Positions 36,501-45,738 of a stretch of 64,000 bases of DNA are shown one piece after another (the first letter of the stretch is position 1; every line of letters begins with the position of its first letter). The stretch covers positions 434,001 to 498,000 of the forward strand of contig BQMF02000173.1 of the NCBI GenBank assembly GCA_027922465.2, written 5' to 3'. The stretch comes from Turritopsis dohrnii (taxonomy: Eukaryota > Cnidaria > Hydrozoa > Anthoathecata > Oceaniidae). A program made the translations under genes and the position numbers. The notes beneath the pieces were generated by a model. That model saw only the letters and a program-made list of their open reading frames with translations, searched no databases and was not told the DNA's origin.

Positions 36501-39500
36501 GTGCAAAGTATATTTGTAAAAACACTTGCCGGCTCATAAACATTGGAACTCAACTGAACGAAGGTTCAGAAAGTGTAGAATCACCTTTTACCTTAGAGAT
36601 GTGAGACACAACCAAACATCGAAACACTTAAGATGTCCTATTACTGACCTAAATAATATTTTCACATGCATAAAACGAGAAGAAAATTTTCCGTATAACA
36701 AAGAGCAATGTAACACAAAACTATTATTGTCTGGTATACAAAATCATGCAGCATCTCACTATATAAAGCGTATAAGTGCATATGTATATAACATTATATG
36801 TGTAAACAGCTTCAACAGGTTCACCATCACTGGGGATGAACAAAATAAAGGTTTCTCAAAATTACTATTTACCCAGGAGAATTATAACACAAAGGTTTAT
36901 ACCCAGACATAACAGTTAAAAATATGAATTGAAACAAACCAATACCTTCCTAATTCGTTTTTCTTATGTCTCAAAGTTACATTGGACAGAAATAGTTAAT
37001 AAAATTTTGAAGATGCCTAGTTTGTTCATCACCAACCGTCAACATGATTTTAAACAATGAGTTTCACTTCCTCATTGCTATTATATTTTATTTTTCAATT
37101 TCTTTTATTTCGACTCTTTATAAGGAAAACGATTTCAAATGTATGCAACAAACGTAGCAATACTTGGACAATATGGAAAGAAAAACGAAACAAACCAAAA
37201 AAGGTTCGAGAACGCATTTACCTTGAGAGTAATCATTAAATACGCAAACTTAATAAGAAAATTTGTACAGGATAATAGATTGCAACTTGCATCAACATGT
37301 ACTACGAGTTTGTGAGTTTCTATACTGATAGACGACAAAAATAAATATAGAAACATCTCAGACATGAGCGAAAGGATATACAAATAATAGAGAAGGGAAA
37401 GCTTGGACTTTATTGGAAACAGCCAGTCCATAAGAAATTCTTAACCGTTTTGGCAGCTCTTGGAAATGAAAATATTCAAGTTTAAGGACCAATTTTAAAT
37501 CATTTCCCATTTTGGTTCATTCATAGCACAACAATAAGCAACCTTTCTATTCTTTATTACCTCAGCATATCCATAACTTTATTTTAACTGAATACATATA
37601 TTTTGTAGACTTTCAATAGAAATCGTTTATCTTTCGATACTAATTCACATCATCGTGTAATGATGCAAATAAATGACATTGATCATCCTTCGTAGTCATT
37701 AAAATCATTTACAAACACTGCTAAACTCTTTATTGTCTATATTTCATACCTACTATACACATATCAGTATAACACTTTTTTGCACTCTCGTTTTCCACTG
37801 GGACTTTGCTGCCATTCCTATTGCTACTAGCAAACTAGCAAGCAGCCTCATGTAGTACAATTACAGACGAGACCCACTATTTTGATTTTCAAACGACTTG
37901 ACAAACTGCTGGAGATTTCGAGGTTAAACGATAGAAAATTTGAATGTAAAGGTTTTCATTTCAGCTTTTTGACTTTTTAAAATCACTTGATGCAAACGCA
38001 AAATAAAAATGGAAAACAGATTTGTTAACAATCGTTATATGAAGCAGTTGAAAATGTCGAAACATCACTAATGAGATATAATAACATAATAAGTAACAAA
38101 ATTAGAAATTGCTTGTTAAAATCGACTTCCAGGTCAGGGGATGTGTTTGCTAGCAAACACATCATCATCTATTTTCCATAATTCCTGGACTAAGATATGA
38201 ATATTGGATAAACATTGTACAATCTTTTGAATCCAACCTAAACGCATTGACATATTGACATCGAACATAATTTCCATATCAATTTTAGAATCTTCCTATG
38301 GAGATCAACAAACGTGCAAAATGGCTCCAAACCGGCATTATAACATGAAGGGTAATTTATTTGGTAATTGTGGCAAACGGCGCGATGGAACTTTTATGCC
38401 GTGTCATATTAAGTAAGTCTGAGTTTCATTATGCCTATACATCTCCTTCACTCTATGTTTACTTGAGTTTTCATATCAAAATAATAATTTATTAGCGACG
38501 CAGATTGTGGCAAAGTCCAATGCACTGGAAAGCGAACCATAAGTAGAATGTTCGGCTTAGTCCGTTACTATATGGCAGAATGCTAGTGAGTTAATTTTTT
38601 TAAAATTATTTGTAATTATTAATTGTTCATCTCAACGTATATGTACCATATCCAACGTCGAGTGACTCAAGAGTATTGCCAAGAATGCACCGAAATTGCC
38701 ATGGTTGTTATTTGGTTTAAAAACAATAATCTGGTGACCCAGAGAGATTCGTGTATTATCACTGATGTGATATAGTAAATCGACGCATTGTTTTTGCTTT
38801 TCTGCAATAACCACATTTCTGACCTAAAAGCTTTTTTTAAATTGCTCTTATAATAACTGGCCACAAGCAGAAAAAGGCCTTTTCCATTTAGTACAGGATA
38901 TGTTCCATTTGGAAACGATGTTATGGATCTCACTATACCAAATGATGGAACCAAATGTGGTATGAATAAGGTATCTCTTTATCCACCCAATAGATAAATG
39001 CAGTTAATGTATATTACTATATTATGTATATTACTCACGTAAAAGTAAAATTTCTATCAGTAACTTTTTTTAACTCAAAGAATGTAATCCGATCATGCCT
39101 TGCTGTATATAATTGTTGAAGCAAGAGGCCTAAAAAATGAATGAAGTAAATATTTCTCAAAGTAATTTGCTTTAAACTTTACAGGTTTGCCACATGCACC
39201 AATGTCTACCAATTTCAATGCTACATGAAGTAATATCAAAATGTCACAATTTATGTGGGCCAAACGGGGTATTAAGACTTAACCAATACATATTATTTTA
39301 ACGACTTTTTATTTTTGCTTCATAATTAACGATGTAGGTACGTTTTCTTTAAAGCACTGCACCAGTGAAGGTTACTGTCTCTGCAAGCCAGGATACGGTT
39401 GTCCAAATTGTGCTAATGCTGATCATGGTAACCCAGGAGACACATGTTCAAGATTTCCCTCAAAACCTAAGATTGAGTTGGGATCTAAATGCCACTCCAA

Positions 39501-40788
39501 AAATGGAGGAGTACGCTTTTTTCAAATTTTTATCTTTTACAAATATATTTCATAACATTAAGTGAATTATCTTGCAATATTCTGTGATATTTATCTAAGT
39601 AAAGGTTTAAATGTTGTTTTAGGTTTGCACAGAAAGCGGGAATTGTTACTGCCCACCTGGATATAGTTGTCCAGGTTGTACTTCGAAAGACTTAGAGAAT
39701 ATTGCTGGAAGACAATGCCATGATTTCTATGTGCCAATTGTTCCAGACTCAATGGGAATAATGACTAAAAGTTGTCCATATAAATGTGCAAATGGAGGAG
39801 TAAGTTTGCATATTGATATGTCCGGAAAGTTTACATCCAGGATCAAATTAAAGTACGAGTTGAGCGTTTGACAAGATATGAGTTTGGAAAGTCCTATGTT
39901 GAATTCATAAATGAGTAACTTATTGTAATTAACGATGCTTTACCCTTTTGTAATCTGGTTGATCGATCCTGTCATTGTCCTATTGGTTCATCATGTCCTG
40001 ACTGTGTAAAAGATTCATCTGCTAAGGTCGCCACTCAATGTCCACCGAATCGAGTATTTCAAGGTAACAATTTCTTAATATATTTTTATAAGCATTTTTA
40101 ACACCTTCAACAAACATCATGAGATAAGCGAACTTACAGAAGGGAAACTGTAGGCCTTTCATATAGTTCCTCTAAAAATTTCAAATCGTGAACACTTCAC
40201 AGTGATGTCTGAGCTATTTCTTTGATTCAGTCTGTGTAATGTTCTTTTATAACCGTTTTCCACAAAATAAAAATTCATTGTCTCAAATTTCTAAAAGAAT
40301 ATACTGCTGTACAATTACTTTCAATATTCTTTAGCATTGCAATGTGATCTGGAAAGGGAAACTAGAAGATTTTTGGGGAAGGTCGAAAAAATTGAATGTA
40401 AACCATGGGATAATACAAACGGCACGTTTGTGCTGGTCAAGAATTTTCGAAGCAAAATCATTTGGAAACCTTATAACTTGAAATCGTGAGCTATGAACAT
40501 TTTAATCTCTTCTTATTCTTCTCCTTTTGACAAAGTTGTGAATTAATTGCACTTTTTTACAACAGGCTGACTTGTGGATGCGCCAAGATTGCCGCTGATC
40601 AAGGAAACCATTTTATCAAGATGCAGTTTTGGGGTGAATGTTGGGCCACAAATGATTATTCATACATAGCCAGTCTCTCGAAAAATTTCGGATGCATGAA
40701 TGACAAATATAAGACTTGCCGACGACGTGACGTTTGTGTTGGAGGGAAATGGTCAGGAATGGTTTACAGGTTGTTTAAAGACGCTTAG
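18774..40788 (+). CDS. ADAM/reprolysin-type metalloproteinase with disintegrin, Cys-rich and EGF-like repeats; interrupted by a Kolobok
   Basis: Reading frames of neighbouring exons agree in phase across nearly all introns. Exons inferred: 18774-18832 (signal peptide), 19036-19118, 19220-19271, 19475 to about 19538 or beyond, 20150-20275, 20423-20488, 20630-20698, 20774-20853 plus 24723-24794 (split by the transposon), 30492-30564, 33502-33679, 33756-33804, 34281-34380, 34584-34655, 34730-34900, 35058-35108, 35216-35282, 38289-38412, 38496-38585, 38892-38970, 39185-39268, 39355-39510, 39623-39799, 39958-40063, 40335-40485, 40566-40788. Order of domains: signal, prodomain, M12B catalytic domain, disintegrin, ADAM Cys-rich, EGF-like repeats, C-terminal FWGECW domain; no membrane segment seen, so probably secreted. 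The zinc motif lacks its second His. The prodomain is shorter than usual, so one or more 5' exons are probably missed. Links around 19475-20150 are the least certain. Confidence 0.8.
21341..21504. repeat. 164-bp fold-back MITE with TA duplication inside the Kolobok
   Basis: Both ends carry CTTTATCGGGG-type inverted repeats followed by CGTCGGGGAAAA, and TA flanks each side (21339-21340 and 21505-21506). It lies in the 3' noncoding part of the transposase unit and encodes nothing. Confidence 0.6.
21564..24232 (-). CDS. THAP domain-containing Kolobok-like transposase
   Basis: Two exons: 24232-23885 (116 codons) and 23723-21564, with a 161-bp GT-AG intron; both exon ends are in phase 0, giving about 835 residues. 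Exon 1 is a THAP zinc finger that binds transposon DNA: CSAWGC, KLPKD, then CSSHF (C2CH ligands) and AIPTIF. Exon 2 begins with an acidic, Ser/Thr-rich linker, then YCPQCGSPVD (possible zinc knuckle), VGDGRCDSPG (first catalytic Asp), DVVSTDKHVQIR (second Asp), HQFDPWHVAKNI, and YLTEAIHTTDIE (likely catalytic Glu), followed by a basic tail. It would cut and paste at TTAA. No stop or frameshift seen, so it may be functional. Confidence 0.85.
24930..27048 (+). repeat. Three adjoining copies of a GCCGCC...CTATTAATATATAG repeat in an ADAM intron
   Basis: Copies start near 24932, 25529 and 26471 with GCCGCCAAGGCGGCGTCGCT (variants) and share a core (CACTCAAAACGTAGAGAGAAA, GGCACGTGC, ATGTTCGATCAGAAGCGC). 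The second and third end with CGGCTATTAATATATAG near 26466 and 27047, preceded by CAGACAGACGG-type runs. Non-coding. Other copies lie at 53692 and near 60177. Superfamily not identified. Confidence 0.7.
27452..28292 (+). mobile_element. Non-autonomous helentron (HINE) with the ends of helentron B
   Basis: 841 bp. It opens with the same ACGGTAGCAGCGAAAGCG, the ACGGTA/TACCGT palindrome, a longer CTACT microsatellite and CCGGCCGAAACGGCAG as helentron B, and closes with the same 30-bp end (GCTGCTACCGTTTTGCGCCA...). Subterminal repeats are at 27452-27462 and 28263-28273. Directly before the 3' repeat is a strong hairpin at 28236-28262 (AAAAGTATTG pairing with CAAGTACTTTT, one bulge). It encodes no helentron protein, so it would depend on a B-type element. 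Confidence 0.8.
28293..30491 (+). other. ADAM intron remainder; possible tRNA-like box
   Basis: No exon recognised. GGTTCGAGTC at 28369-28378, in the context AGGTTCCTGGTTCGAGTCTGCC, resembles a pol III B box, so a tRNA-derived SINE relic is possible, but no A box or TSD was found. The rest is AT-rich without structure I can name. Confidence 0.3.
30492..30564 (+). other. ADAM gene: catalytic-domain exon with conserved Cys
   Basis: Preceded by TTTACTTTCAG and followed by GTATAT. Encodes GIDIGGGVAAFVDLC, corresponding to the G..IG.A.....C block that precedes the zinc site in reprolysins. Length 73 takes phase 2 to phase 0. The 5.7-kb intron before it is filled by repeats (24930-27048) and a non-autonomous helentron. 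Confidence 0.7.
30565..33501 (+). other. ADAM intron with one short Arg-rich open frame
   Basis: No other exon recognised. At 32170-32433 a short frame follows a pyrimidine tract and a TTACAG acceptor-like site (32172-32177) and encodes TDRRRREAKKCILRACVY, RLRGASAVTHFRF and ends KEVLNIL-stop. Its codon use is less AT-rich than the surroundings. It could be a terminal exon of a nested gene, or chance; I do not recognise the family. Confidence 0.3.
33502..33804 (+). other. ADAM gene: zinc-site exons, with His-to-Gln change
   Basis: Exon 33502-33679 ends in SIVAHEFGQNLSFPHD. Active reprolysins have HExxHxxGxxHD; here the first and third His, the Glu and the Asp are kept, but the second zinc His is Gln and the middle Gly is Ser. 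Exon 33756-33804 encodes KGCKCNGRCIVSPG, the usual Cys cluster after the zinc site. A GTAAGT donor and a TTGCAG acceptor join them in phase 1. The start of exon 33502 is less sure: about 30 residues before the motif do not resemble the family. Confidence 0.75.
34281..34900 (+). other. ADAM gene: end of catalytic domain and disintegrin domain
   Basis: Exon 34281-34380 encodes WSNCSRAAMDYRC (family: FS.CS...). Exon 34584-34655 begins the disintegrin domain with CGNEVVEENEDCDCG. Exon 34730-34900 carries the Cys-dense core (PCCEPSTCKL, CCENCQFKEKGTACR) and the loop region KCDITETC, where classical disintegrins bear an integrin-binding tripeptide; here the loop is D-I-T-E-type, not RGD. In family members this domain binds integrins or positions substrates. 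Confidence 0.9.
35990..36420 (-). mobile_element. 3' end fragment of a LINE retrotransposon
   Basis: On the minus strand 36354-36052 encodes a tail typical of CR1/L2-like reverse transcriptase ORFs (LRQGLSLVIPQARTN, DFRAALAWHHLPSDLK, SLSKIKYKLK). It is followed by a run of AAAT units (TTTA repeats on the plus strand at 35990-36014), the usual microsatellite-like 3' end of such elements. 5' truncated, lying within an ADAM intron. Confidence 0.65.
36421..37440 (+). mobile_element. Diverged copy of the 5' region of the terminal LINE (60.4-61.3 kb)
   Basis: Segments line up in order with 60360-61290: CACTGGGGATGAACAAAATAAAGG versus the related CACTGGAACTGAACCGAATAAAGG, then ATTGAAACAAACC...ATACCTTCC, AAGTTACATTGGACA, and CATGATTTTAAACAATGAGTTTCA. 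It encodes nothing recognisable. It abuts the minus-strand LINE fragment. Confidence 0.5.
39355..40063 (+). other. ADAM gene: three EGF-like repeats
   Basis: Exons 39355-39510, 39623-39799 and 39958-40063 each carry the pattern C.CxPGYxCPxC (CLCKPGYGCPNC, CYCPPGYSCPGC, CHCPIGSSCPDC), with the repeat boundary at a ...NGG exon end. Most ADAMs have one EGF-like module; three exon-sized units suggest exon duplication. The third exon has no AG acceptor: the bases before 39958 are TCTG. Confidence 0.75.
40335..40788 (+). other. ADAM gene: C-terminal FWGECW domain
   Basis: Two exons join in phase 2. The last one encodes LTCGCAKIAAD, HFIKMQFWGECWA, FGCMNDKYKTC and DVCVGGKWSG..VYRL before TAG at 40786-40788. 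A module with the pattern G.HF.IQFWGECW...Y...G.S..C......CVG......VY occurs in many secreted invertebrate proteins, by my recollection; its function is not established. No transmembrane segment precedes or follows, so the product would be secreted. A possible AATAAA lies near 41013. Confidence 0.7.
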
Positions 40789-43018
40789 GTCTTGGCTCAC
40801 TATAAAACTGGGAATATTGCGGTGTGTTCAATAATGAACAGCTGGTATTTTTGTTAATTATCACTTTTTCGTAATGTTATCCATAAGTTAATGTTATCAT
40901 AGTGCAACTCAAACTCCTGGTCATTTTGTTTGAGAATCTAAAAATATTCTATGTTTAGCTTCCACTAATCGTTGTAATTTCTTTTGATGTATTTTTTTAA
41001 TTAGAAGACGAAAATAAACAAACTTTGACGCTTTTTGTTACTACTTTACTGATCAAGTTTAAGTGTCAAAAACTATATGAATCGCTTGAACGAAAACATT
41101 TGATTCACTGAAAAAGAACACATTAAGAATGAAGTTTTTTGGGCGGCCAAACTTCCGGACACTTCGTTGAGTCTCTAACAGAAAAACTTTGAGACAGAGT
41201 TGTATTTTACATTATTTTTAAATATTTTATTGCTGAAGGCTTTCGAAGTGGGAATAAGGTCATTTAACTTAAGTACTTTTCCCTTACAGTTCTAGTTATC
41301 CCTGAAAGGCAATGGTTTCGAAAGTAAGTTTATTGATGTCAGTAGCTGTATTGGTTATGTTAGATCTAAGATCTCAGTTTCATTTAAATTTGCAGCATTA
41401 TTAAATATTTTCACGTGACAGGTTATTATCGAAACATAAATAAAATTTATGACTTTTATTTCTATATTGTCCTTTTTTTATTGAATTCATCATCACGTAC
41501 ACAAAAACAAATACAAATACAAACGTTAAAGGACCCTACTTCCACAGGGCGCTCAAGGAGATATCGCCAGAAGTAGGATCCGAATATTGGTCCTATGATC
41601 CTATATTGTCTTCTGTATGTTTAGTGCTAGAGTAATGAGTGCTTATTAGTAGGGAGTGCTTAATAAAAGGAGTGCTTATTGATAGCACCTAAGTTCCACT
41701 AAGATATCCAGTTGACTTATAAAAGTGGTTATTTCGTTTAACTAGCGGTTCCAAAATTCTATGGCTTTGCATCCTCTAAATCTTGACTTCATTTTTATTA
41801 TAGTTTCAGAATAGCTATCAGTTATTCCATATAACCCCAAAAGTTCTTCCATGCAGACCTTTCCTCTATTGAACAACCCACAAAAACACACTACTACACC
41901 ATGGAAAACATAAAAACGAGGCTGAATTTAATGAAACATTATTTTCAGGAATTGTCAATTAACTTATGTTTATTATAACTCTTACAGTTTGTTATTACCA
42001 GCCAAACATATAAAAATCACACTACTAAACACCTCAAACTTCTCTCACAGCTAATTCTAGTAACCATCCCGGGTATTTATTAGAAGTGGGCATGTATTGC
42101 AAATTTCCACAATTTTAAGATTAGCGCTACTTGACAAAGGAGTCTTGTCTTGTAATAATCTTCTACATGTACATGTGTATAGATTAACAAATGGCATTTC
42201 AAATTAATGGGGGAAATAAACATCTCTAAAAGATCCATAAAAATCAGTTTCCGACTGCATTTAAATTATTTTTGTCGTTTGCTTTAGGTTATGTTATGAC
42301 TCCGCACAAAATGTGTTGTTGCTAATTAGGGATTGTTCACAAATGACGTCAACCATTTTTTCCAAGATTTTTGATTCGTCTTATTATAATAATCAGAAAA
42401 CGTGTGCAACACATTTATTTTAGAGATTGGTAGATTTCGTTAAAATTTACGGTTAAAATATTTTTAATTGTGGTCATGTAGCGTACGTTACACCACACAA
42501 GAGACATTCGCGATTAGTATGATGGCACTTGGCGTGACGTCAGTGTTTTTATGATCACACAGGAATCATTGCATTGCATCCCCAATCGTAGTGGTAGTAG
42601 TGGTATATATGTATTTCGCCTTCATTAATTATTTACAACATAATACGTAAAATCACAAGATAACATCATAAACCGTACAAAGATGGATAAACGTAGATCT
42701 GGTTATAATAGTGAAATATTTACAGAAAAACAAAGTCTTATTACGCATTTTCAAAAGTCTTTACATTGTTAAATAATAGTTAGCAATGTTAGGAGTTATA
42801 CAAAACAATGAATAATATATACAGCAAGGGAAAAAGTTTACTTAAAAAAGGCCTCATTTTCTTGTAGCCGTAGACAAAATTATTTGCATTGTTTTTTAAA
42901 TGCACTGTATGGTATATTCTGCAGTTCAATTTTTTGCTGAAGCAATGAGTTCCATAGTAGTGGTCCTCGAGAGTTGATAGAGTACTGACACATTTTCTTA
43001 AGTATTGTTACCTTATAA
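40789..43018. other. Intergenic DNA downstream of the ADAM gene
   Basis: No gene seen. AATAAA-type signals near 41013 could end the ADAM transcript. A short direct repeat AGTGCTTATTAGTAGGGAGTGC occurs at 41638-41684. The remainder is AT-rich and unannotated. Confidence 0.4.
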
Positions 43019-43116
43019 TAGGCTGTTCAGTCACGTGACCAAATACTCTCGACGAAAAAATTCCGAGAGAAGCGGAATTTTATTACCCGGAGTTTTTAAG
43101 CGACTGTATTTTAGGT

Positions 43117-45738
43117 ACATTTTATTTATTTATTTTTTATTTAAGCAATATTTATACAGGTATATATATGTACATATCTACAATAGAAATATATACATAT
43201 AAACACTTCAACAAACTTAATTGCTGTTATCAACGTGTGACCTGTTTATGGTAAATATTACAAATATGACAAGAAAATAAAAAAAAAATAAAAAAAAAAA
43301 AAAATACAAAATAATTTATTTCTATTGGTTAAAATCCTAATTAAAAAAATTATTTATAAGGTTAAAATTCTCAGAATTTCGTATAAACAGAGGCAACTCG
43401 TTGTAGATTTTTGCTCCCTGAAACTTAAAGGATTTCTTAGCAAATTCTAACTTTACTTCTGGGAGCTTTAAAAATTTATTTCTATTCCTAGTGTTCTTTT
43501 CATGTGAGTTTACTTCAAAGTAGTTTTCGAAGTTACTACAGACATCTCCATTTAAACATCGTTTTACCATTTTGGAGATTCTCATCTTCTTTCTTCCTTC
43601 AATGCTACGTATTTTTCTGTTTCCACCAATTATATCTTTTGCCCTTTTTTCTAACGAAGACAATTTTCGTTGTTGTGTCGATGTAGATTGTGCATGCAGA
43701 AACGTGCTATACAATATAATTGGAACTATCACCATCTCGTAAATTTTGTGTGCAGCATCAATGTTCAAACAAGGTCTCATTTTTCGTAACAAATTGACAC
43801 GACCACTGGCCTTTTTATACGATTTTTCAAAGTTGTTGTTTAGATTCAAAGTGGGGTCTAGTTCATTTCCAAGATAGCAGTAAGAGTCAGTATGATTGAT
43901 CGGCTCCTCATTAATTTGCAGTTTTAAGTTTTTCTTCTTCGCTAAACGTTTGCCTGTCCCAAACAGCATTGTTTCCGTCTTTTCACGCTTCAAATTTAGA
44001 ATAAGTTCGTTTTCACGACAATAAGTTAAAATGTTTTTCATTTCACGATTTAGAACAGATTCAATCTCCTCCGCATTACTGTTGGAGAGGTAAACGACGG
44101 TATCGTCTGCATACTGAATACATTTAGACCACTGTAATTTTTCTGGAAAGTCATTGAAGAATATTATAAAGAGTAACGGTCCTGATATTGATCCCTGAGG
44201 GACCCCACTCAAAAGCTCGAATGATGACGATTTTTCGTTTCCGATTGTCACGATCTGTTTTCTGAAAAATAGATAATCAGTGAACCAGTCTAAAGCATTT
44301 GCGGTGATACCGTACGATTCAAGCTTTTTCAAAATTAGCCCGTGGCTGATAGTGTCAAAGGCTTTTCTTAAATCTAAGAATAAAGCACCAGTCAGTTTTC
44401 CCCTCGTTACCATTGCTTCGTATCTCATCTACAAACAAGGTTGTCGCGATATCAGTACTGCGGTTTCTTCGATACCCAAACTGGAATTTGTTCAAAAGAT
44501 TGTTATTTTCAAAGAATTCCATCACCTGTGAGTGGACCGCCTTCTCTAACACTTTGGATAATATTGGCAATACGGAGATTGGTCTATAATTCTCAACGTT
44601 TGATGTGTCACCTGTTTTGTAGACTGGTACAATCCTGCCGATTTTCCAAGTCGCTGGAACAGTGTTTGTTGAGAGTGAACAATTCACGATGTAGTGTAAC
44701 GGAGTTGCGATTTCGTCTGCGCAGTCTCTTAACAATCTAGCTGGTAGTTCGTCAACACCAGTTGCTTTTCTCTTTTTAAGCTGTTTGAGGAACTTTTTAA
44801 TGAACAAGATCGATATATACTTGAATTTGAAAACTTCTTGTGTTCGTTTGAAAACAGATGGAGGAGGTTGCCATATACAATCTTTTAGTTTGAATGAAAC
44901 TTTCTTGAGATTTGACACTACCGAGGAAAAGTAAAGTCTGAAATTTTGCGCTCTGCTACTGTTGGATGTTTTTTCATGCAAAATATCTTTCTGACTTTTA
45001 CTCTTAGTTGGAAAAATCTTTTTGACTACTTTCCAGAAAGACCTTGGGTTGTGAGTATTATCATTAATAAGTTCCCGTGTAAAAGTAGCTTTAGATTTTT
45101 TTGTCATGATATTGCACTGATTTCTTGATTTACGATAATTTTCCCAATCACCAGCTTTGTTGGATTTCCTTGCTTTCCGTAAAAGTCGATCTCTTTCATT
45201 CATTGACGTTTTGATATTGTCCGTGATCCATTCACTTGGCTTGCTTTTTGTACGCTTGTTTATGATGGGTGCGTGTTTATCAAATATACTTTTCACGATA
45301 AAGTTGAAAATGTTTAGCGCATCATTTACGTTGGGAGCTGTTATGACAGAATTCCAATTTACATTTTTAAATCAGATTTCATTTGTTCAGGATCATATGT
45401 TCTATAGTTTCTACGCCTCACGGTTTTCATTGGATATTTTCTATTGTTAAGTTTTCTGACACATGCTACTAGGTCGTGGTCACTTAAACTTGTTGCTATA
45501 ACATCACTATTGACTATGTTTTCCGGACGGTTAGTTGCTATTATATCAATAAGGGTTTTCGATTGTTCTGTCACGCGTGTTGGTTTGTTTATTATCTGTG
45601 TAAAACCATTACGACTGATAATTGATTTAACGTCAGGATTGTCATTTCGTTTTAAGTAATCTGTGTTCATGTCACCCAGAATTATTGTTTCTTTTGATTC
45701 CGAACAATACGATATTAACGACTGTTCAAACAGTTCAT
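43117..45738 (-). mobile_element. Decayed CR1/L2-like LINE inserted in F1
   Basis: The break points are plain by comparison with F2, where GGTACATGCACATATAG is continuous at 54592-54608. On the minus strand the element runs from the endonuclease C-terminus to a 3' end in AAATAAATAAAATG (TTTATTTATTT on the plus strand at 43118-43140). It is 5' truncated, as is usual for LINEs, and no clear target duplication is visible. Confidence 0.8.
43337..45738 (-). pseudogene. LINE endonuclease-reverse transcriptase, frameshifted
   Basis: Three minus-strand frames. 45738-45359: end of an EEP endonuclease (IILGDMNTDYL, INKPTRVT, TSLSDHDLV). 45296-44355: linker and RT N-part (RTKSKPSEWI, LLRKARKSNKAG, WKIGRIVPVYKTGD, NYRPISVLPILSKVLEK). 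44428-43337: RT palm with LDLRKAFDTISH, GVPQGSISGPLLF and the catalytic box YADDTVVYL, then thumb and a C-terminal tail (GAKIYNELPLFIR). Frameshifts near 45330 and 44400 separate them, so no full protein can be made. It would copy its RNA into the genome by target-primed reverse transcription. Confidence 0.85.

Larger units (their letters stand above)
35058..39268 (+). other. ADAM gene: Cys-rich domain exons
   Basis: Seven short exons: CPKDVFMENYIKC, SYCHNGVCIP..CKAIWG, YGDQQTCKMAP..FGNCG, DADCGKVQCTG, VPFGNDVMDL..GTKCG, and VCHMHQCLP..CHNLCG. Each matches a conserved block of the ADAM Cys-rich region, in the right order. All splice sites are GT-AG and phases agree. The 3-kb intron 35283-38288 holds two LINE fragments. 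Confidence 0.88.
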
